DNA of 57,945 nt from Curtobacterium sp. Leaf183 (GTDB taxonomy: Bacteria > Actinomycetota > Actinomycetes > Actinomycetales > Microbacteriaceae), in contig NZ_LMPO01000012.1 in assembly GCF_001424385.1 (NCBI RefSeq), forward strand, positions 159,647-217,591. The letters run 5' to 3'. How positions within the stretch are numbered: position 1 is the first letter of the stretch; every line of letters begins with the position of its first letter. Below the pieces are notes generated by a model. It did not search any database and was not told the origin of the DNA. It worked only from the letters and a program-made list of their open reading frames with translations. The translations under genes and the position numbers were made by a program. Below are positions 42,115-50,429 of this stretch, in pieces.

Positions 42115-43425
42115 ATGCCCCCGTCCCGTCGCGCCGTCGACCGCGACATCGTCCGCCTGGCGCTGCCGGCGCTCGGTGCGCTCGTCGTCGAGCCGCTGTT
42201 CCTGCTGACGGACACGGCCCTGGTCGGCCACCTCGGGGCGACCCCGCTCGCCGCGGTCGGGCTCGCGAGCGCGGTGCTGCAGACCGTCACCGGACTGCTC
42301 GTGTTCCTGGCGTACTCGACGACGCCCGCGGTGGCCCGGGCGCTCGGTGGCGGCGACCGACGCGGCGCCGTGCACGCCGGGATCGACGGGATGTGGCTCG
42401 CGCTCGGACTCGGGGTCGTGCTGGCCCTGGTCGGGTGGCCGCTCGCCGGACCGCTCGTGGCGCTGTTCGGCGCGGACGCGGCGGTGTCCGGTGCGGCGAC
42501 GTCGTACCTGACCGTGTCGCTCGTCGGGCTGCCCGGGATCCTGCTCGTGACCGCGTCGACCGGACTGCTGCGCGGACTGCAGGACACCAGGACGCCGCTC
42601 GTCGTCGCGACGGTCGGCTTCGTGGCGAACGGGCTGCTCAACGCACTGCTGATCTACGGCCTCGGGTGGGGCGTCGCGGGGTCGGCGGCCGGCACGGTCG
42701 TCGTGCAGTGGGCGATGGCCGCGGTGTACATCGTGATCGCGGTCCGGGCAGCGCGGCGGGTGGGCGCTCCGCTGCGACCAGGGACCTCCGGCGTGGTGCG
42801 GGCGCTGCGCTCGGGCGCGTGGCTGTTCCTGCGGACGGCATCACTGCGCGTGGCGATGCTCGCGACCGTCGGTGTCGCGGCGGGGCTGGGGACGACCGGG
42901 CTCGCGACCACCCAGGTCGGGCTGACGGTGTTCAGCACGCTGGCGTTCGCGCTCGACGCCCTGGCCATCGCCGGGCAGGCGCTCGTCGGGCACGCGCTCG
43001 GGGCCCGGGACGCCGACCGGGTCCGCCTGGTGACGACCCGACTCGTGGTGCTCGGGATCGCCGGCGGCGTGCTGCTCGGGGCGCTGACGCTGGCCGCGAG
43101 CGGGGTGCTCGGGCCGGTGTTCTCCGACTCGGCGGCGGTCCGCTCGGCGCTGCCGCTCGTGCTGGTGCTCATCGCGGTCGGGATGCCGGTGGCGGGCTAC
43201 GTGTTCGTGCTCGACGGGGTGTTGATCGGCGCGGGGGACGCCCGGTACCTGGCGATCGCGGGTGGGGTGAACCTGGTCGTGTACCTGCCGCTGCTGTGGG
43301 CGTTCGGCCACGGGCTCGTGGCGCTGTGGGCGGTGTTCGCGTTCGGGTACATCGGCGTGCGGGCGGTCACGCTCGGGGTCCGGGCGCACCGGCCGGGGTG
43401 GATCACGGTGGCCCTGGCGCGGTGA
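42115..43425 (+). CDS. MATE family efflux transporter (DinF type)
   Basis: A 436-residue pump with about 12 transmembrane helices in two halves. DIVRLALPALGALVVEPLFL, then LTDTALVGHLGATPLAAVGL, is the typical N-terminal DinF/MATE stretch with the conserved Asp. QALVGHALGARDADRV near 290 is the matching motif in the second half. It would export cationic compounds using Na+ or H+. CATGAT (42103-42108) lies 6 nt before the ATG and may be a -10 box. Convergent with a LacI gene across the GTGCGAGGTT cluster. Confidence 0.9.
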   Translation: MPPSRRAVDRDIVRLALPALGALVVEPLFLLTDTALVGHLGATPLAAVGLASAVLQTVTGLLVFLAYSTTPAVARALGGGDRRGAVHAGIDGMWLALGLGVVLALVGWPLAGPLVALFGADAAVSGAATSYLTVSLVGLPGILLVTASTGLLRGLQDTRTPLVVATVGFVANGLLNALLIYGLGWGVAGSAAGTVVVQWAMAAVYIVIAVRAARRVGAPLRPGTSGVVRALRSGAWLFLRTASLRVAMLATVGVAAGLGTTGLATTQVGLTVFSTLAFALDALAIAGQALVGHALGARDADRVRLVTTRLVVLGIAGGVLLGALTLAASGVLGPVFSDSAAVRSALPLVLVLIAVGMPVAGYVFVLDGVLIGAGDARYLAIAGGVNLVVYLPLLWAFGHGLVALWAVFAFGYIGVRAVTLGVRAHRPGWITVALAR

Positions 43426-43450
43426 CGGGGCGGGGGCGTGCGGTCGCACG

Positions 43451-43560
43451 GTGCGAGGTTCGCGGCCGGTGCGAGGTTGATCGCCCCGTGCGAGGAAACA
43501 ACCTCGCACCGAGCCACCAAACTCGCACGAGCGGCCGGCGAACCGGCACGGTGCGAGGTT
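43451..43560. repeat. Cluster of GTGCGAGGTT words in both orientations
   Basis: GTGCGAGGTT occurs at 43451-43460, 43469-43478 and 43551-43560, and GTGCGAGGAA at 43488-43497. The reverse complement AACCTCGCAC is at 43500-43509, with a one-base variant AAACTCGCAC at 43519-43528. Two adjacent copies make a perfect 8-bp hairpin (43488-43495 with 43502-43509, loop AAACAA). The cluster fills the gap between the convergent MATE and LacI genes. No gene is visible there. Confidence 0.85.
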
Positions 43561-43572
43561 CGTCGACCGGGC

Positions 43573-44748
43573 TCAGGACGCGCGCGGGGGGCCCGTCGTG
43601 TCGCCGACGCGGAGCTCGGAGCGGAACGACGCACCCTGGGGTGAGGCGCCCTCGAGCATGGCGAGCGCTGCCCGCGCGGCCGCCTGGCCCTTCTGCACGA
43701 AGGGCTGCACGAGCGTGGTCAGCTGCCGGATCGGCGAGCGGTGCAGCAGGCTGTCGTCCACGCGGATGCCGTCGAAGCCCACCACGCTGACGTCCTCGGG
43801 GACGCGGAGCCCGGCCTCGAGCGCGGCCGAGATGACCCCGACCGCGAGCAGGTCGCTCTGCGCCACGACCGCGGTCGGACGCGTCCCGCCGGGGCCGAAC
43901 AGCAGATCGCCGGCGATGCGGCCCTCTTCGACCGAGCTGCCGCCGGCCTCGATCGCGACGGCGTCCGGGTACACGCCGCGCACACCGCGCAGCCGTTCCA
44001 TGGTCGTGTGCGCGGCACCGGCGGCGAACCGCTCGGCGGACATCGGGCCGCGGTGGTGCGAGGCATCCAGCGGCAGCGTCACGACCGTCACCGACTCGTG
44101 CCCGAGGTCACGGAGGAACGCGGCGGCTCGGCGGGAGCCCTCGCGGTTGTCGAGCTGGATGGGGACCGCGCCCTCGATGTCGTCGGCCTCGATCGCGACG
44201 ACCGGGATCCCCCGACGCCGCAGGACGGCAACCGCCGGGTCGACCCGCACGTTGCAGCCCACCAGCACGACGGCGTCCATCGGAGCGTCGACGAGCGGCC
44301 CCGCGCCGCGTTCGTCGTCGAGCGGGCTGCGGACCAGCAGCAGGGACGCACCCGCTTCGCCCGCGACCTCCGCGATGCCGTCGAGCGTCAGGACGTTCAC
44401 CGGGTCGCGGAAGGCGTCGCTCAGCCGGTCGTCCATCACGACCCCGATCACCCCGGACCGGCCCCGGCGCAGCGAGCGCGCCCGCGGATCGGGCCCGTCG
44501 TAGCCGAGTTCGGCCGCTGCGGCGAGGACCCGGGCGCGGGTCTCGTCGGACACCGGGCCCGTCCCGCTGAAGGCGAGTGACGCCGTGGACGGTGCGACCC
44601 CGGCTGCGCGCGCGACCGCGACGAGCGTCGGTCGAGCAGCACGGACGGCTCCGGCAGCCCCGCGGCGCCCGTCCGCGTCCGCGCCCGTCGAGCCCGTCGC
44701 ACCCGTCCCCGGGTCCGACGCGCCGCGTGGTGTTGCCGTGTCGTCCAT
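43573..44748 (-). CDS. LacI family transcriptional regulator
   Basis: A 391-residue regulator. After a disordered N-terminal extension of about 38 residues (Ala/Gly/Asp-rich) comes the LacI headpiece TLVAVARAAGVAPSTASLAF, with hinge RARSLRRGRSGVIGVV. The periplasmic-binding-like core then has PMDAVVLVGCN, HESVTVVTLPLD and the C-terminal VSVVGFDGIRVDDSLLHRSP. TACGCT (44757-44762, minus strand) lies 8 nt before the ATG. It is divergent from an MFS gene across a TCGAATCGATTCGA palindrome that is its likely operator. The effector is unknown. Confidence 0.9.
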   Translation of the reverse strand: MDDTATPRGASDPGTGATGSTGADADGRRGAAGAVRAARPTLVAVARAAGVAPSTASLAFSGTGPVSDETRARVLAAAAELGYDGPDPRARSLRRGRSGVIGVVMDDRLSDAFRDPVNVLTLDGIAEVAGEAGASLLLVRSPLDDERGAGPLVDAPMDAVVLVGCNVRVDPAVAVLRRRGIPVVAIEADDIEGAVPIQLDNREGSRRAAAFLRDLGHESVTVVTLPLDASHHRGPMSAERFAAGAAHTTMERLRGVRGVYPDAVAIEAGGSSVEEGRIAGDLLFGPGGTRPTAVVAQSDLLAVGVISAALEAGLRVPEDVSVVGFDGIRVDDSLLHRSPIRQLTTLVQPFVQKGQAAARAALAMLEGASPQGASFRSELRVGDTTGPPRAS

Positions 44749-44756
44749 CGCCGGTT

Positions 44757-44762
44757 AGCGTA
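44757..44762 (-). promoter_or_regulatory. -10 box for the LacI gene
   Basis: The minus strand reads TACGCT, 8 nt before the ATG at 44748. The TCGAATCGATTCGA palindrome overlaps the place of its -35 box, so LacI probably represses itself. Confidence 0.4.
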
Positions 44763-44777
44763 TCCGAGATACCCCAC

Positions 44778-44791
44778 TCGAATCGATTCGA
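44778..44791. promoter_or_regulatory. LacI-type operator TCGAATCGATTCGA
   Basis: A perfect 14-bp palindrome centred on CG, in the 56-bp gap between the divergent LacI and MFS genes. It sits upstream of the MFS ribosome-binding site (AGGA at 44793) and near the expected transcription start, so a bound repressor would block MFS transcription. Confidence 0.7.
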
Positions 44792-44804
44792 CAGGACCGA
44801 GACC

Positions 44805-46055
44805 ATGACGACGGCGTCAGCCACCCGGACGATCCCGACCACCACCGCCTGGCGCAACGCGGTGTTCGTCGTGTTCACCCTGTCGGGCCTGGCCATCGCC
44901 ACGTGGCTCGGCCGCATCCCGAGCGTGCGGGACGAACTCGACGCCAGCACGTTCGAGATGGGCCTGCTCGTCGTCGGCATGAGCGTCGGCTCCATCGCCG
45001 GCCTGACCTTCGCGGGGCACATCGTCGGACGGCTCGGCGCGAAGCGGGGCGTGCAGATCGCCGCCGTCTGCCTGGCACTCGGTCTGGTGATGGCCGGCAT
45101 CGCCGTGAGCTCCGGGTGGGGCTTCGCCGCGATCTGGGTCTGCCTGATCGCGTTCGGCTTCGGCAACGGTCTGTGCGACGTGTCGATGAACGTCACCGGC
45201 GCCACGGCCGAGCGACTCGGCGGCCGCACGATCATGCCGCTCTTCCACGCCGCGTTCAGCCTCGGGACGCTCGCCGGCGCGGGCCTCGGCGCGCTCGCCG
45301 AGCGGCTCGAGGTCCCCGTCGCGCTGCACTTCATCGTCATCGGTGTCGTCACCTGCGTGGCGCTCGGCACCGCCGTGCGCTGGTTCGGAGACGAGCGCAT
45401 CACCGAGCCCGAGCCGACGGACACCAGCCCCGTGCAGCTCCCCGTCTCGCGCTGGGCCATCTGGAAGCAGCCGTCGACCCTGCTCATCGGCGTGATCGTG
45501 CTCGGCATGGCCCTGGCCGAAGGCTCGGCGAACGACTGGCTGCCCCTGGCGATGATCGACGGCCACGGCCTGGACAACGCGAGCGGCTCGGCGGTCCTGA
45601 CCGTGTTCCTCGCCGCGATGACCGTCGGACGGGTTGCCGGCAGCCCGCTGATCGACCGGTTCGGCCGGGTGCCGGTGCTCCGGACCAGTGCGGCCGTCGC
45701 GGTGGTCGGCCTCGGCATGCTCATCTTCGTGCCGAGCGTCCCCCTGGCGATCGTCGGCGTGGTGCTCTGGGGGCTCGGGGCCAGCCTCGGCTTCCCGATG
45801 GGCATGTCCGCCGCCGCCGACGACCCCCGCACCGCAGCCGCCAAGGTCAGCGCCGTCGCCACCATCGGCTACGTCGCGTTCCTGGCCGGCCCGCCGATCA
45901 TCGGCTTCGTCGGCGAGCAGTTCGGACTGCTCAACGGTCTGCTCATCGTGTTCGTGTTCATCATCGCGGCCGGTCTGGCATCGGGCGCAGCACGCGAGTC
46001 GACGCCGGACGCGACCCGGACCGACGGAGCCGAGCGGGGCCTCCAGGGCCGTTAG
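44805..46055 (+). CDS. MFS transporter controlled by the divergent LacI regulator
   Basis: A 416-residue major facilitator protein with 12 predicted helices. FTLSGLAIATWLGRIPSVRD near residue 24 and GHIVGRLGAKRGVQIAAVCL near 68 (the A-loop-like motif) resemble the FucP/YbjJ-type sugar or drug transporters. The central loop (about 185-215) is charged. GPPIIGFVGEQFGLLNGLL near 370 is a common C-terminal stretch. A sugar-like substrate is suggested by the LacI partner. It is followed by nucS after 9 nt. Confidence 0.82.
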   Translation: MTTASATRTIPTTTAWRNAVFVVFTLSGLAIATWLGRIPSVRDELDASTFEMGLLVVGMSVGSIAGLTFAGHIVGRLGAKRGVQIAAVCLALGLVMAGIAVSSGWGFAAIWVCLIAFGFGNGLCDVSMNVTGATAERLGGRTIMPLFHAAFSLGTLAGAGLGALAERLEVPVALHFIVIGVVTCVALGTAVRWFGDERITEPEPTDTSPVQLPVSRWAIWKQPSTLLIGVIVLGMALAEGSANDWLPLAMIDGHGLDNASGSAVLTVFLAAMTVGRVAGSPLIDRFGRVPVLRTSAAVAVVGLGMLIFVPSVPLAIVGVVLWGLGASLGFPMGMSAAADDPRTAAAKVSAVATIGYVAFLAGPPIIGFVGEQFGLLNGLLIVFVFIIAAGLASGAARESTPDATRTDGAERGLQGR

Positions 46056-46058
46056 GCT
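46053..46058 (+). promoter_or_regulatory. -10 box for nucS, inside the stop codon of the MFS gene
   Basis: TAGGCT (the TAG is the MFS stop codon) ends 6 nt before the GTG at 46065. No ribosome-binding site is visible, so nucS probably has its own leaderless mRNA. Confidence 0.4.
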
Positions 46059-46064
46059 TCCCGG

Positions 46065-46760
46065 GTGCGTCTCGTCATCGCCCGCTGCTCCGTCGACTAC
46101 GCCGGTCGCCTGTCGGCCCACCTGCCCCTCGCCACGCGCCTGCTCATGCTCAAGGCCGACGGCTCGCTGCTCGTCCACTCGGACGGCGGCAGCTACAAGC
46201 CGCTGAACTGGATGAGCCCGCCCTGCTCGATCGAGATCGGCGAGCCGACCGACGAACAGGCCGAGGCCGGCATCGAACAGGTCTGGACCGTCACGCAGAA
46301 GAAGACGCAGGACAAGCTCGTCGTCAGCCTGTACGAGGTCATCGCCGATGACAGCCACGACCTCGGCGTCGACCCGGGGCTCGTCAAGGACGGGGTCGAG
46401 GCCCACCTGCAACAGCTGCTGTCGGAGCAGATCGAGCTGCTCGGCGACGGGCACACCCTGGTCCGGCGCGAGTACATGACGGCGATCGGCCCGGTCGACA
46501 TCCTGGCGCGCGACGATGCCGGCGCCAGTGTCGCGGTCGAGATGAAGCGCAACGCCAACATCGACGCGGTCGAGCAGCTGACGCGGTACCTCGAGCTGAT
46601 GAACCGCGACCCGATGCTGCGTCCGGTGCAGGGCGTGCTCGCGGCGCAGACCGTGGCACCGCAGGCACGCACCCTCGCCGAGGACCGCGGCATCCGCGTC
46701 CTGGTCCTCGACTACGACGCGATGCGCGGCATCGAGGGCGGGCACACCCGCCTGTTCTGA
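46065..46760 (+). CDS. nucS: Mismatch-specific endonuclease NucS/EndoMS
   Basis: A 231-residue nuclease of the archaeal/actinobacterial non-canonical mismatch repair system, which cuts both strands at mismatches. N-terminal DNA-binding domain [20 protein letters not shown], then [21 protein letters not shown]-terminal RecB-like nuclease with [29 protein letters not shown] (catalytic Asp, Glu, Lys) and [20 protein letters not shown]. It ends GGHTRLF, a probable sliding-clamp motif. GTG start. Its presence supports an actinobacterial origin, since these lack MutS/MutL. Confidence 0.95.
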   Translation: MRLVIARCSVDYAGRLSAHLPLATRLLMLKADGSLLVHSDGGSYKPLNWMSPPCSIEIGEPTDEQAEAGIEQVWTVTQKKTQDKLVVSLYEVIADDSHDLGVDPGLVKDGVEAHLQQLLSEQIELLGDGHTLVRREYMTAIGPVDILARDDAGASVAVEMKRNANIDAVEQLTRYLELMNRDPMLRPVQGVLAAQTVAPQARTLAEDRGIRVLVLDYDAMRGIEGGHTRLF

Positions 46761-46773
46761 CGGGAGGCCCGTC
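46761..46773. terminator. Small ACGGGAGGCCCGT hairpin after nucS
   Basis: ACGGG and CCCGT flank AGG. This short dyad carries the shared GGAGGCCCG core. It starts at the base after the nucS stop codon. Weaker than the other terminators. Confidence 0.35.
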
Positions 46774-46825
46774 CGCCATCGTCGCGTCGGCTGCGGACCC
46801 GAGGGGACGCGTCCACCGCCCCGGA

Positions 46826-46831
46826 TAGGGT
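46826..46831 (+). promoter_or_regulatory. -10 box for the HAD phosphatase gene
   Basis: TAGGGT ends 9 nt before the ATG at 46841. A short leader with a poor ribosome-binding site (GGTCAGGTC) fits near-leaderless transcription. Confidence 0.35.
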
Positions 46832-46840
46832 GGTCAGGTC

Positions 46841-47542
46841 ATGACAAGCCCGTTCAGCGCCATCCTCTTCGACCTCGACGGAACCATCAGCGACTCGGCG
46901 CCGGGCATCCTCGACAGCCTGACGTACACGTTCCAGCAGGTCGGCGTCCCTGTCCCGGACCACGAGACGCTGCTGTCGTTCGTGGGGCCGCCCATCCTCG
47001 ACACGTTCCACATCGCGATGGGCATGGACGACGAGCTCGCCGAGCGCACCCTGTCGGTGTACCGCGAGCACTACCTGTCCCACGGCGCACTCGACTCGGC
47101 GATGTTCCCGGGGATCGACGTCGTGCTGCGCACCCTGCACCGGGCGGGACTGCCGATCTCGACGGCGACGAGCAAGCCCGAGACCCCGGCGACGTACATC
47201 CTCGACCACTACGGCCTGACCCGGGACATCGACGTCATCACGGGCGCCAGTGACGACGAGGTGCGGTCGTCGAAGGCCGACGTGGTCGAAGAGGCCCTGC
47301 GACGACTCGATGCCCGTGGGTTCGACATCTCGCGTCCGGTGCTCGTCGGGGACCGGCTGCACGACGTCGAGGGCGCCGCCGTGCACGGCGTGCCGACGGT
47401 GTTCGCCGAGTGGGGCTACGGCTCCCCCGCCGAGGCCGAGGGCACCATCGCGCGGGCCGCCACCCCGCTGGACCTGCTGCCGATCCTGCTGCCGGGATCG
47501 GATGCCCCCGACGCCGCCGCCAGCGCGGCCGTCCGGTCGTGA
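46841..47542 (+). CDS. gph: HAD family hydrolase, phosphoglycolate phosphatase-like
   Basis: A 233-residue HAD phosphatase: motif I FDLDGTISDS (residues 10-19, nucleophile Asp), motif II in PISTATSKPE near 108, Lys in SSKADVVEEALRR, and motif IV VLVGDRLHDVEGAAVHGV near 170. The cap insertion after motif I is the four-helix type of Gph. It may dephosphorylate 2-phosphoglycolate or a sugar phosphate such as GMP/IMP-like products; sequence cannot decide. Its stop overlaps the next GTG start by 4 nt. Confidence 0.85.
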   Translation: MTSPFSAILFDLDGTISDSAPGILDSLTYTFQQVGVPVPDHETLLSFVGPPILDTFHIAMGMDDELAERTLSVYREHYLSHGALDSAMFPGIDVVLRTLHRAGLPISTATSKPETPATYILDHYGLTRDIDVITGASDDEVRSSKADVVEEALRRLDARGFDISRPVLVGDRLHDVEGAAVHGVPTVFAEWGYGSPAEAEGTIARAATPLDLLPILLPGSDAPDAAASAAVRS

Positions 47543-48798
47543 GCGGCGCCACCGCCCTCCGCCGCGCCGGGTGGGTCCTGCCCGTCGCGATCGTCCTGGT
47601 CGCACTGAACTTCCGCGGCCCGATCGTGGCGCCCGCGCCGGTGATCGGTGACATCAGGCTCGACCTCGGGCTGACGACGACGGTCGCCGGACTGCTGACG
47701 ACGATCCCGGTGCTCTGCTTCGCGCTGGCGACGCCGCTCGCCAGCTGGGTGATCGCGAAGGCCACGCCCGAGCGCGCGGTGTCGCTCTCACTGCTGATCG
47801 TGCTGGTCGGCACCGTCGTCCGATCGCTGCCGAGCGCTGCGGCGCTGCTGGTCGGCACCGCGGTGATCGGCATCGGCATCACGATCGGGAACGTGGTGAT
47901 CCCGGTCGTCATCCGGCGGGACACCTCCCCCGAGCGCGTCGGCATCGTCACCGGCGTGTACACGTCGGCGCTCAACGTCGGGTCGATGACCACCTCGCTC
48001 GGGACCGCACCGATCGCCGCGCTGTGGGGCTGGCCGGTCGCGATCGCGCTCTGGGGCGTGCTCGCGGTCGTCGCCGCGCTGGGGTGGTCGTACGCCGTCG
48101 GCACCCGCGCGGCCTGGCTCGGCCCGCGCCGTGGGTCACCCGCCGAGCCGCTGCCCGTCACCGGTCCCATCGACCAGGTGCTCGACACCGGATCGATCCG
48201 GACGACGACGCACACCGCCACGGACACGGCGCGGGCCGCTCGACCGGCGCGGTGGGTGACGATCGGGTTGACGCTGGCCTTCGGCGGGCAGGCGTTCTCG
48301 TACTACGCGCTGACCGCCTGGATCCCGACGCTGCTGCACGACGAGATCGGGTTCTCGAAGGCGTCGTCCGGGGCGAGCTCGTCGGTGTTCCAGATCCTGG
48401 CGGTCGTCGGGGCCCTGGGTGTGCCGGTGCTGGCGTCGCGCTGGCGTCCGCGCGCGATCCTGTCCCTCGTCGCGTTCTTCTGGCTCGCGATGCCCCTCGG
48501 CCTGCTGTTCGCGCCGCAGCTCTGGCTGCTGTGGTCGGTGCTCGGCGGTGCGGCACAGGGCGGCGGCATCACCGTGATCTTCATCATCATCGTGCGGCTG
48601 GTCTCGAACGACGTCGACGCCCGCCGGATGTCCGCGTTCGTGCAGGGTGGCGGGTACCTGCTCGGGTCGGCCGGCCCCCTCGTCGCCGGTGCCCTGCACG
48701 ACGCCACCGGCGGCTGGACGGCCACGCTGCTGACCGTCCTGGTCGCGGTGCTCGTGCTCGGTGTCGTCGGCACGCTGGCCGCCCGCCGGGTGCCCTGA
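47539..48798 (+). CDS. MFS transporter, CynX/NimT type
   Basis: A 419-residue MFS protein. ALNFRGPIVAPAPVIGDIRL, then DLGLTTTVAGLLTTIPVLCF, near residue 20 is the signature of the CynX/NimT (cyanate/2-nitroimidazole) family, followed by GIGITIGNVVIPVVIRRD near 120. About 12 helices. The central cytosolic loop (about 195-230) is long and polar. A GTG start overlaps the HAD stop (GTGA), so the two are coupled. Substrate unknown; cyanate use cannot be claimed without cynS. It ends at the GGTCGAATCGCGCG repeat. Confidence 0.83.
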   Translation: MSGATALRRAGWVLPVAIVLVALNFRGPIVAPAPVIGDIRLDLGLTTTVAGLLTTIPVLCFALATPLASWVIAKATPERAVSLSLLIVLVGTVVRSLPSAAALLVGTAVIGIGITIGNVVIPVVIRRDTSPERVGIVTGVYTSALNVGSMTTSLGTAPIAALWGWPVAIALWGVLAVVAALGWSYAVGTRAAWLGPRRGSPAEPLPVTGPIDQVLDTGSIRTTTHTATDTARAARPARWVTIGLTLAFGGQAFSYYALTAWIPTLLHDEIGFSKASSGASSSVFQILAVVGALGVPVLASRWRPRAILSLVAFFWLAMPLGLLFAPQLWLLWSVLGGAAQGGGITVIFIIIVRLVSNDVDARRMSAFVQGGGYLLGSAGPLVAGALHDATGGWTATLLTVLVAVLVLGVVGTLAARRVP

Positions 48799-48831
48799 CG
48801 CGTCAGCCCGCCAGCGCTTCCGCGCGTGGTC

Positions 48832-48886
48832 GGTCGAATCGCGCGTACCGGGTCGGTTCTTCCGACCACCAACGCGCGATTCGACC
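48832..48886. repeat. 14-bp inverted repeat GGTCGAATCGCGCG between convergent genes
   Basis: GGTCGAATCGCGCG (48832-48845) and its reverse complement CGCGCGATTCGACC (48873-48886) enclose 27 bp. Inside and overlapping the arms are further half-matches (TGGTCGG at 48827-48833, CCGACCA at 48862-48868), so a second, nested hairpin is possible. It fills the gap 48799-48900. Confidence 0.8.
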
Positions 48887-48900
48887 TCCCAAGGACGTGG

Positions 48901-49734
48901 TCAGCCCGCGCGCAGCACGTCCTGCAGGGTCATCGGCGCACGACCCGTCACCCGCTCGACGTCGCCGGACACCCGCGCGAGCGCACCCTCGGCGATCGCC
49001 GTGTAGGTGCTGACCCAGGCGTCGGCCTGCCACGGCTCCGGGTCCCACTGCGCCCGCGACGCGTAGGCCTCGTCGAGCGTCTCCCGGTGGTACGACACCG
49101 CTCGGCCCCGCTCCGCGCTGACCGTCGCTGCGGCCTGCTCGAGGGTGATCGCCACCGGCCCGGTCAGCTCGTACGTCCGGTCGAGGTGCGCGCTCGGGTC
49201 CGCCAGCACCGCGGTCGCCACCCGGGCCACGTCGGCACGGGCGACCGCGGCCATGGCGCCGTCGCCGGCCGGTCCCCGGATCACGCCGTCCTCGCCGACC
49301 AGGTCCTCGACGAAGTCCAGGTAGAAGTTGTCGCGCAGGAACGTGTGCGCCATCCCCGTCGCCCGGATCGCCTCCTCCGTCGCCCAGTGGTCGCGCCCGA
49401 GGGTGAAGGTCGCGTCAGCGGCCGCGCCGGAGAACGACGTGTAGACCACGTGCCGGACCCCGGCAGTGGCGGCGGCACCCACGAAGGTGCGGTGCTGCTG
49501 GAGGCGGTCCTGGGCCTCCGCTCCGGACACCATGAGCAGCACGTCGACGCCCTCGAGCGCCGCGCGCGACGCCTCGGCGTCGGCGAACGTGGCCGTCCGG
49601 ACCTCGGTGCCGGGCAGCTCGGGTGCACGCGACGCGTCCCGCACGACCATGCGGAACGGCACGCCGTCCGCGGCGAGCGCACGGGCGACGGCGCCCCCGA
49701 TGTTGCCGGTGGCTCCGGTGATGGCGATGGTCAT
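48901..49734 (-). CDS. NAD(P)-binding NmrA-like SDR protein
   Basis: A 277-residue atypical SDR: ITGATGNIGGAVARALAADG at the N-terminus (GxxGxxG NADP-binding), then FRMVVRDASRAPELP with the Arg of NADPH specificity, and GVRHVVYTSFSGAAAD near 95. It lacks the YxxxK pair, as in the NmrA/QorB group, whose members act as redox sensors or quinone reductases. It ends ...VTGRAPMTLQDVLRAG, typical. GAGAGGAACCCCGC precedes the ATG. Function cannot be narrowed. Confidence 0.85.
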   Translation of the reverse strand: MTIAITGATGNIGGAVARALAADGVPFRMVVRDASRAPELPGTEVRTATFADAEASRAALEGVDVLLMVSGAEAQDRLQQHRTFVGAAATAGVRHVVYTSFSGAAADATFTLGRDHWATEEAIRATGMAHTFLRDNFYLDFVEDLVGEDGVIRGPAGDGAMAAVARADVARVATAVLADPSAHLDRTYELTGPVAITLEQAAATVSAERGRAVSYHRETLDEAYASRAQWDPEPWQADAWVSTYTAIAEGALARVSGDVERVTGRAPMTLQDVLRAG

Positions 49735-49756
49735 GCGGGGTTCCTCTCGGTGGTGG

Positions 49757-50395
49757 TCAGGTCAGGATCGTCCAGGAGGCCCGGCTCACCGTGGGTGCGA
49801 CCCGTGCGGCGTTCACGCCGTCGACCTCCACCGCCCAGCTGCGGGCGGCCTCGTGGTCGCGGCCGTGCCGCATGTGCCGACCGACCAGGCGGTCGACGCG
49901 GACGGTGTCGGCGACGGCGCAGAACCACGTCTCGGTGAACAGTCCCGGCAGCGCGGACCACGGTGTGTCCTCGTCGAGCAGGTAGTTGCCCTCCGAGACC
50001 ACGAGCCGGGTGTCGCGCGGGACGGCGATGCTGCCCGCGACGGGCTCGTCGACGCGGCGGTCGAAGTCGGGCGCCCACACGACCGGCTCGGTCGCGTCCA
50101 CCAGTCGGCGGACCAGGGCGACGTAGCCGTCGGCGTCGAACGTGTCGATCGCACCCTTGCGGTCGTGACGGCCCAGGGCATCGAGCGCGCTGTTCGCCAG
50201 GTGGAAGCCGTCCATCGGCACCTGCACGGCGGTGCCGGAGCCCAGGCGCGCGTCGACCTCGGCGACGACGCGGCGGGCCAGCGTGCTCTTGCCCGCTCCC
50301 GGCGCGCCGGCGATGCCGAGCACCGTCCGCTGCCCCGACGCGGCGAGTCCGACCGCGCGGTCGACGGCCTGGTCGACCGTTCCCTGCGCGCGCAC
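49757..50395 (-). CDS. Nucleoside/fructose kinase-like P-loop protein (uridine kinase fold)
   Basis: A roughly 212-residue P-loop kinase: Walker [21 protein letters not shown], substrate region [19 protein letters not shown] (typical of FrcK/uridine kinase-like proteins), [15 protein letters not shown], and [10 protein letters not shown] with the Walker-B-type acid. It ends [17 protein letters not shown]. The start is uncertain: GTG 50395 (with GAGGATGACG before it) or ATG 50431, which would overlap the divergent VOC gene's ATG within one CATG. I prefer 50395. Substrate may be a nucleoside or sugar. Confidence 0.75.
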   Translation of the reverse strand: MRAQGTVDQAVDRAVGLAASGQRTVLGIAGAPGAGKSTLARRVVAEVDARLGSGTAVQVPMDGFHLANSALDALGRHDRKGAIDTFDADGYVALVRRLVDATEPVVWAPDFDRRVDEPVAGSIAVPRDTRLVVSEGNYLLDEDTPWSALPGLFTETWFCAVADTVRVDRLVGRHMRHGRDHEAARSWAVEVDGVNAARVAPTVSRASWTILT

Positions 50396-50429
50396 ACCGT
50401 CATCCTCGCAGAGGTGTTCACTGTCGGGC

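Noticed and set aside
47539..48798. Cyanate detoxification locus because of a CynX-like transporter
   Set aside because: No cyanase (cynS), CynR or carbonic anhydrase gene is present. The family transports varied compounds.
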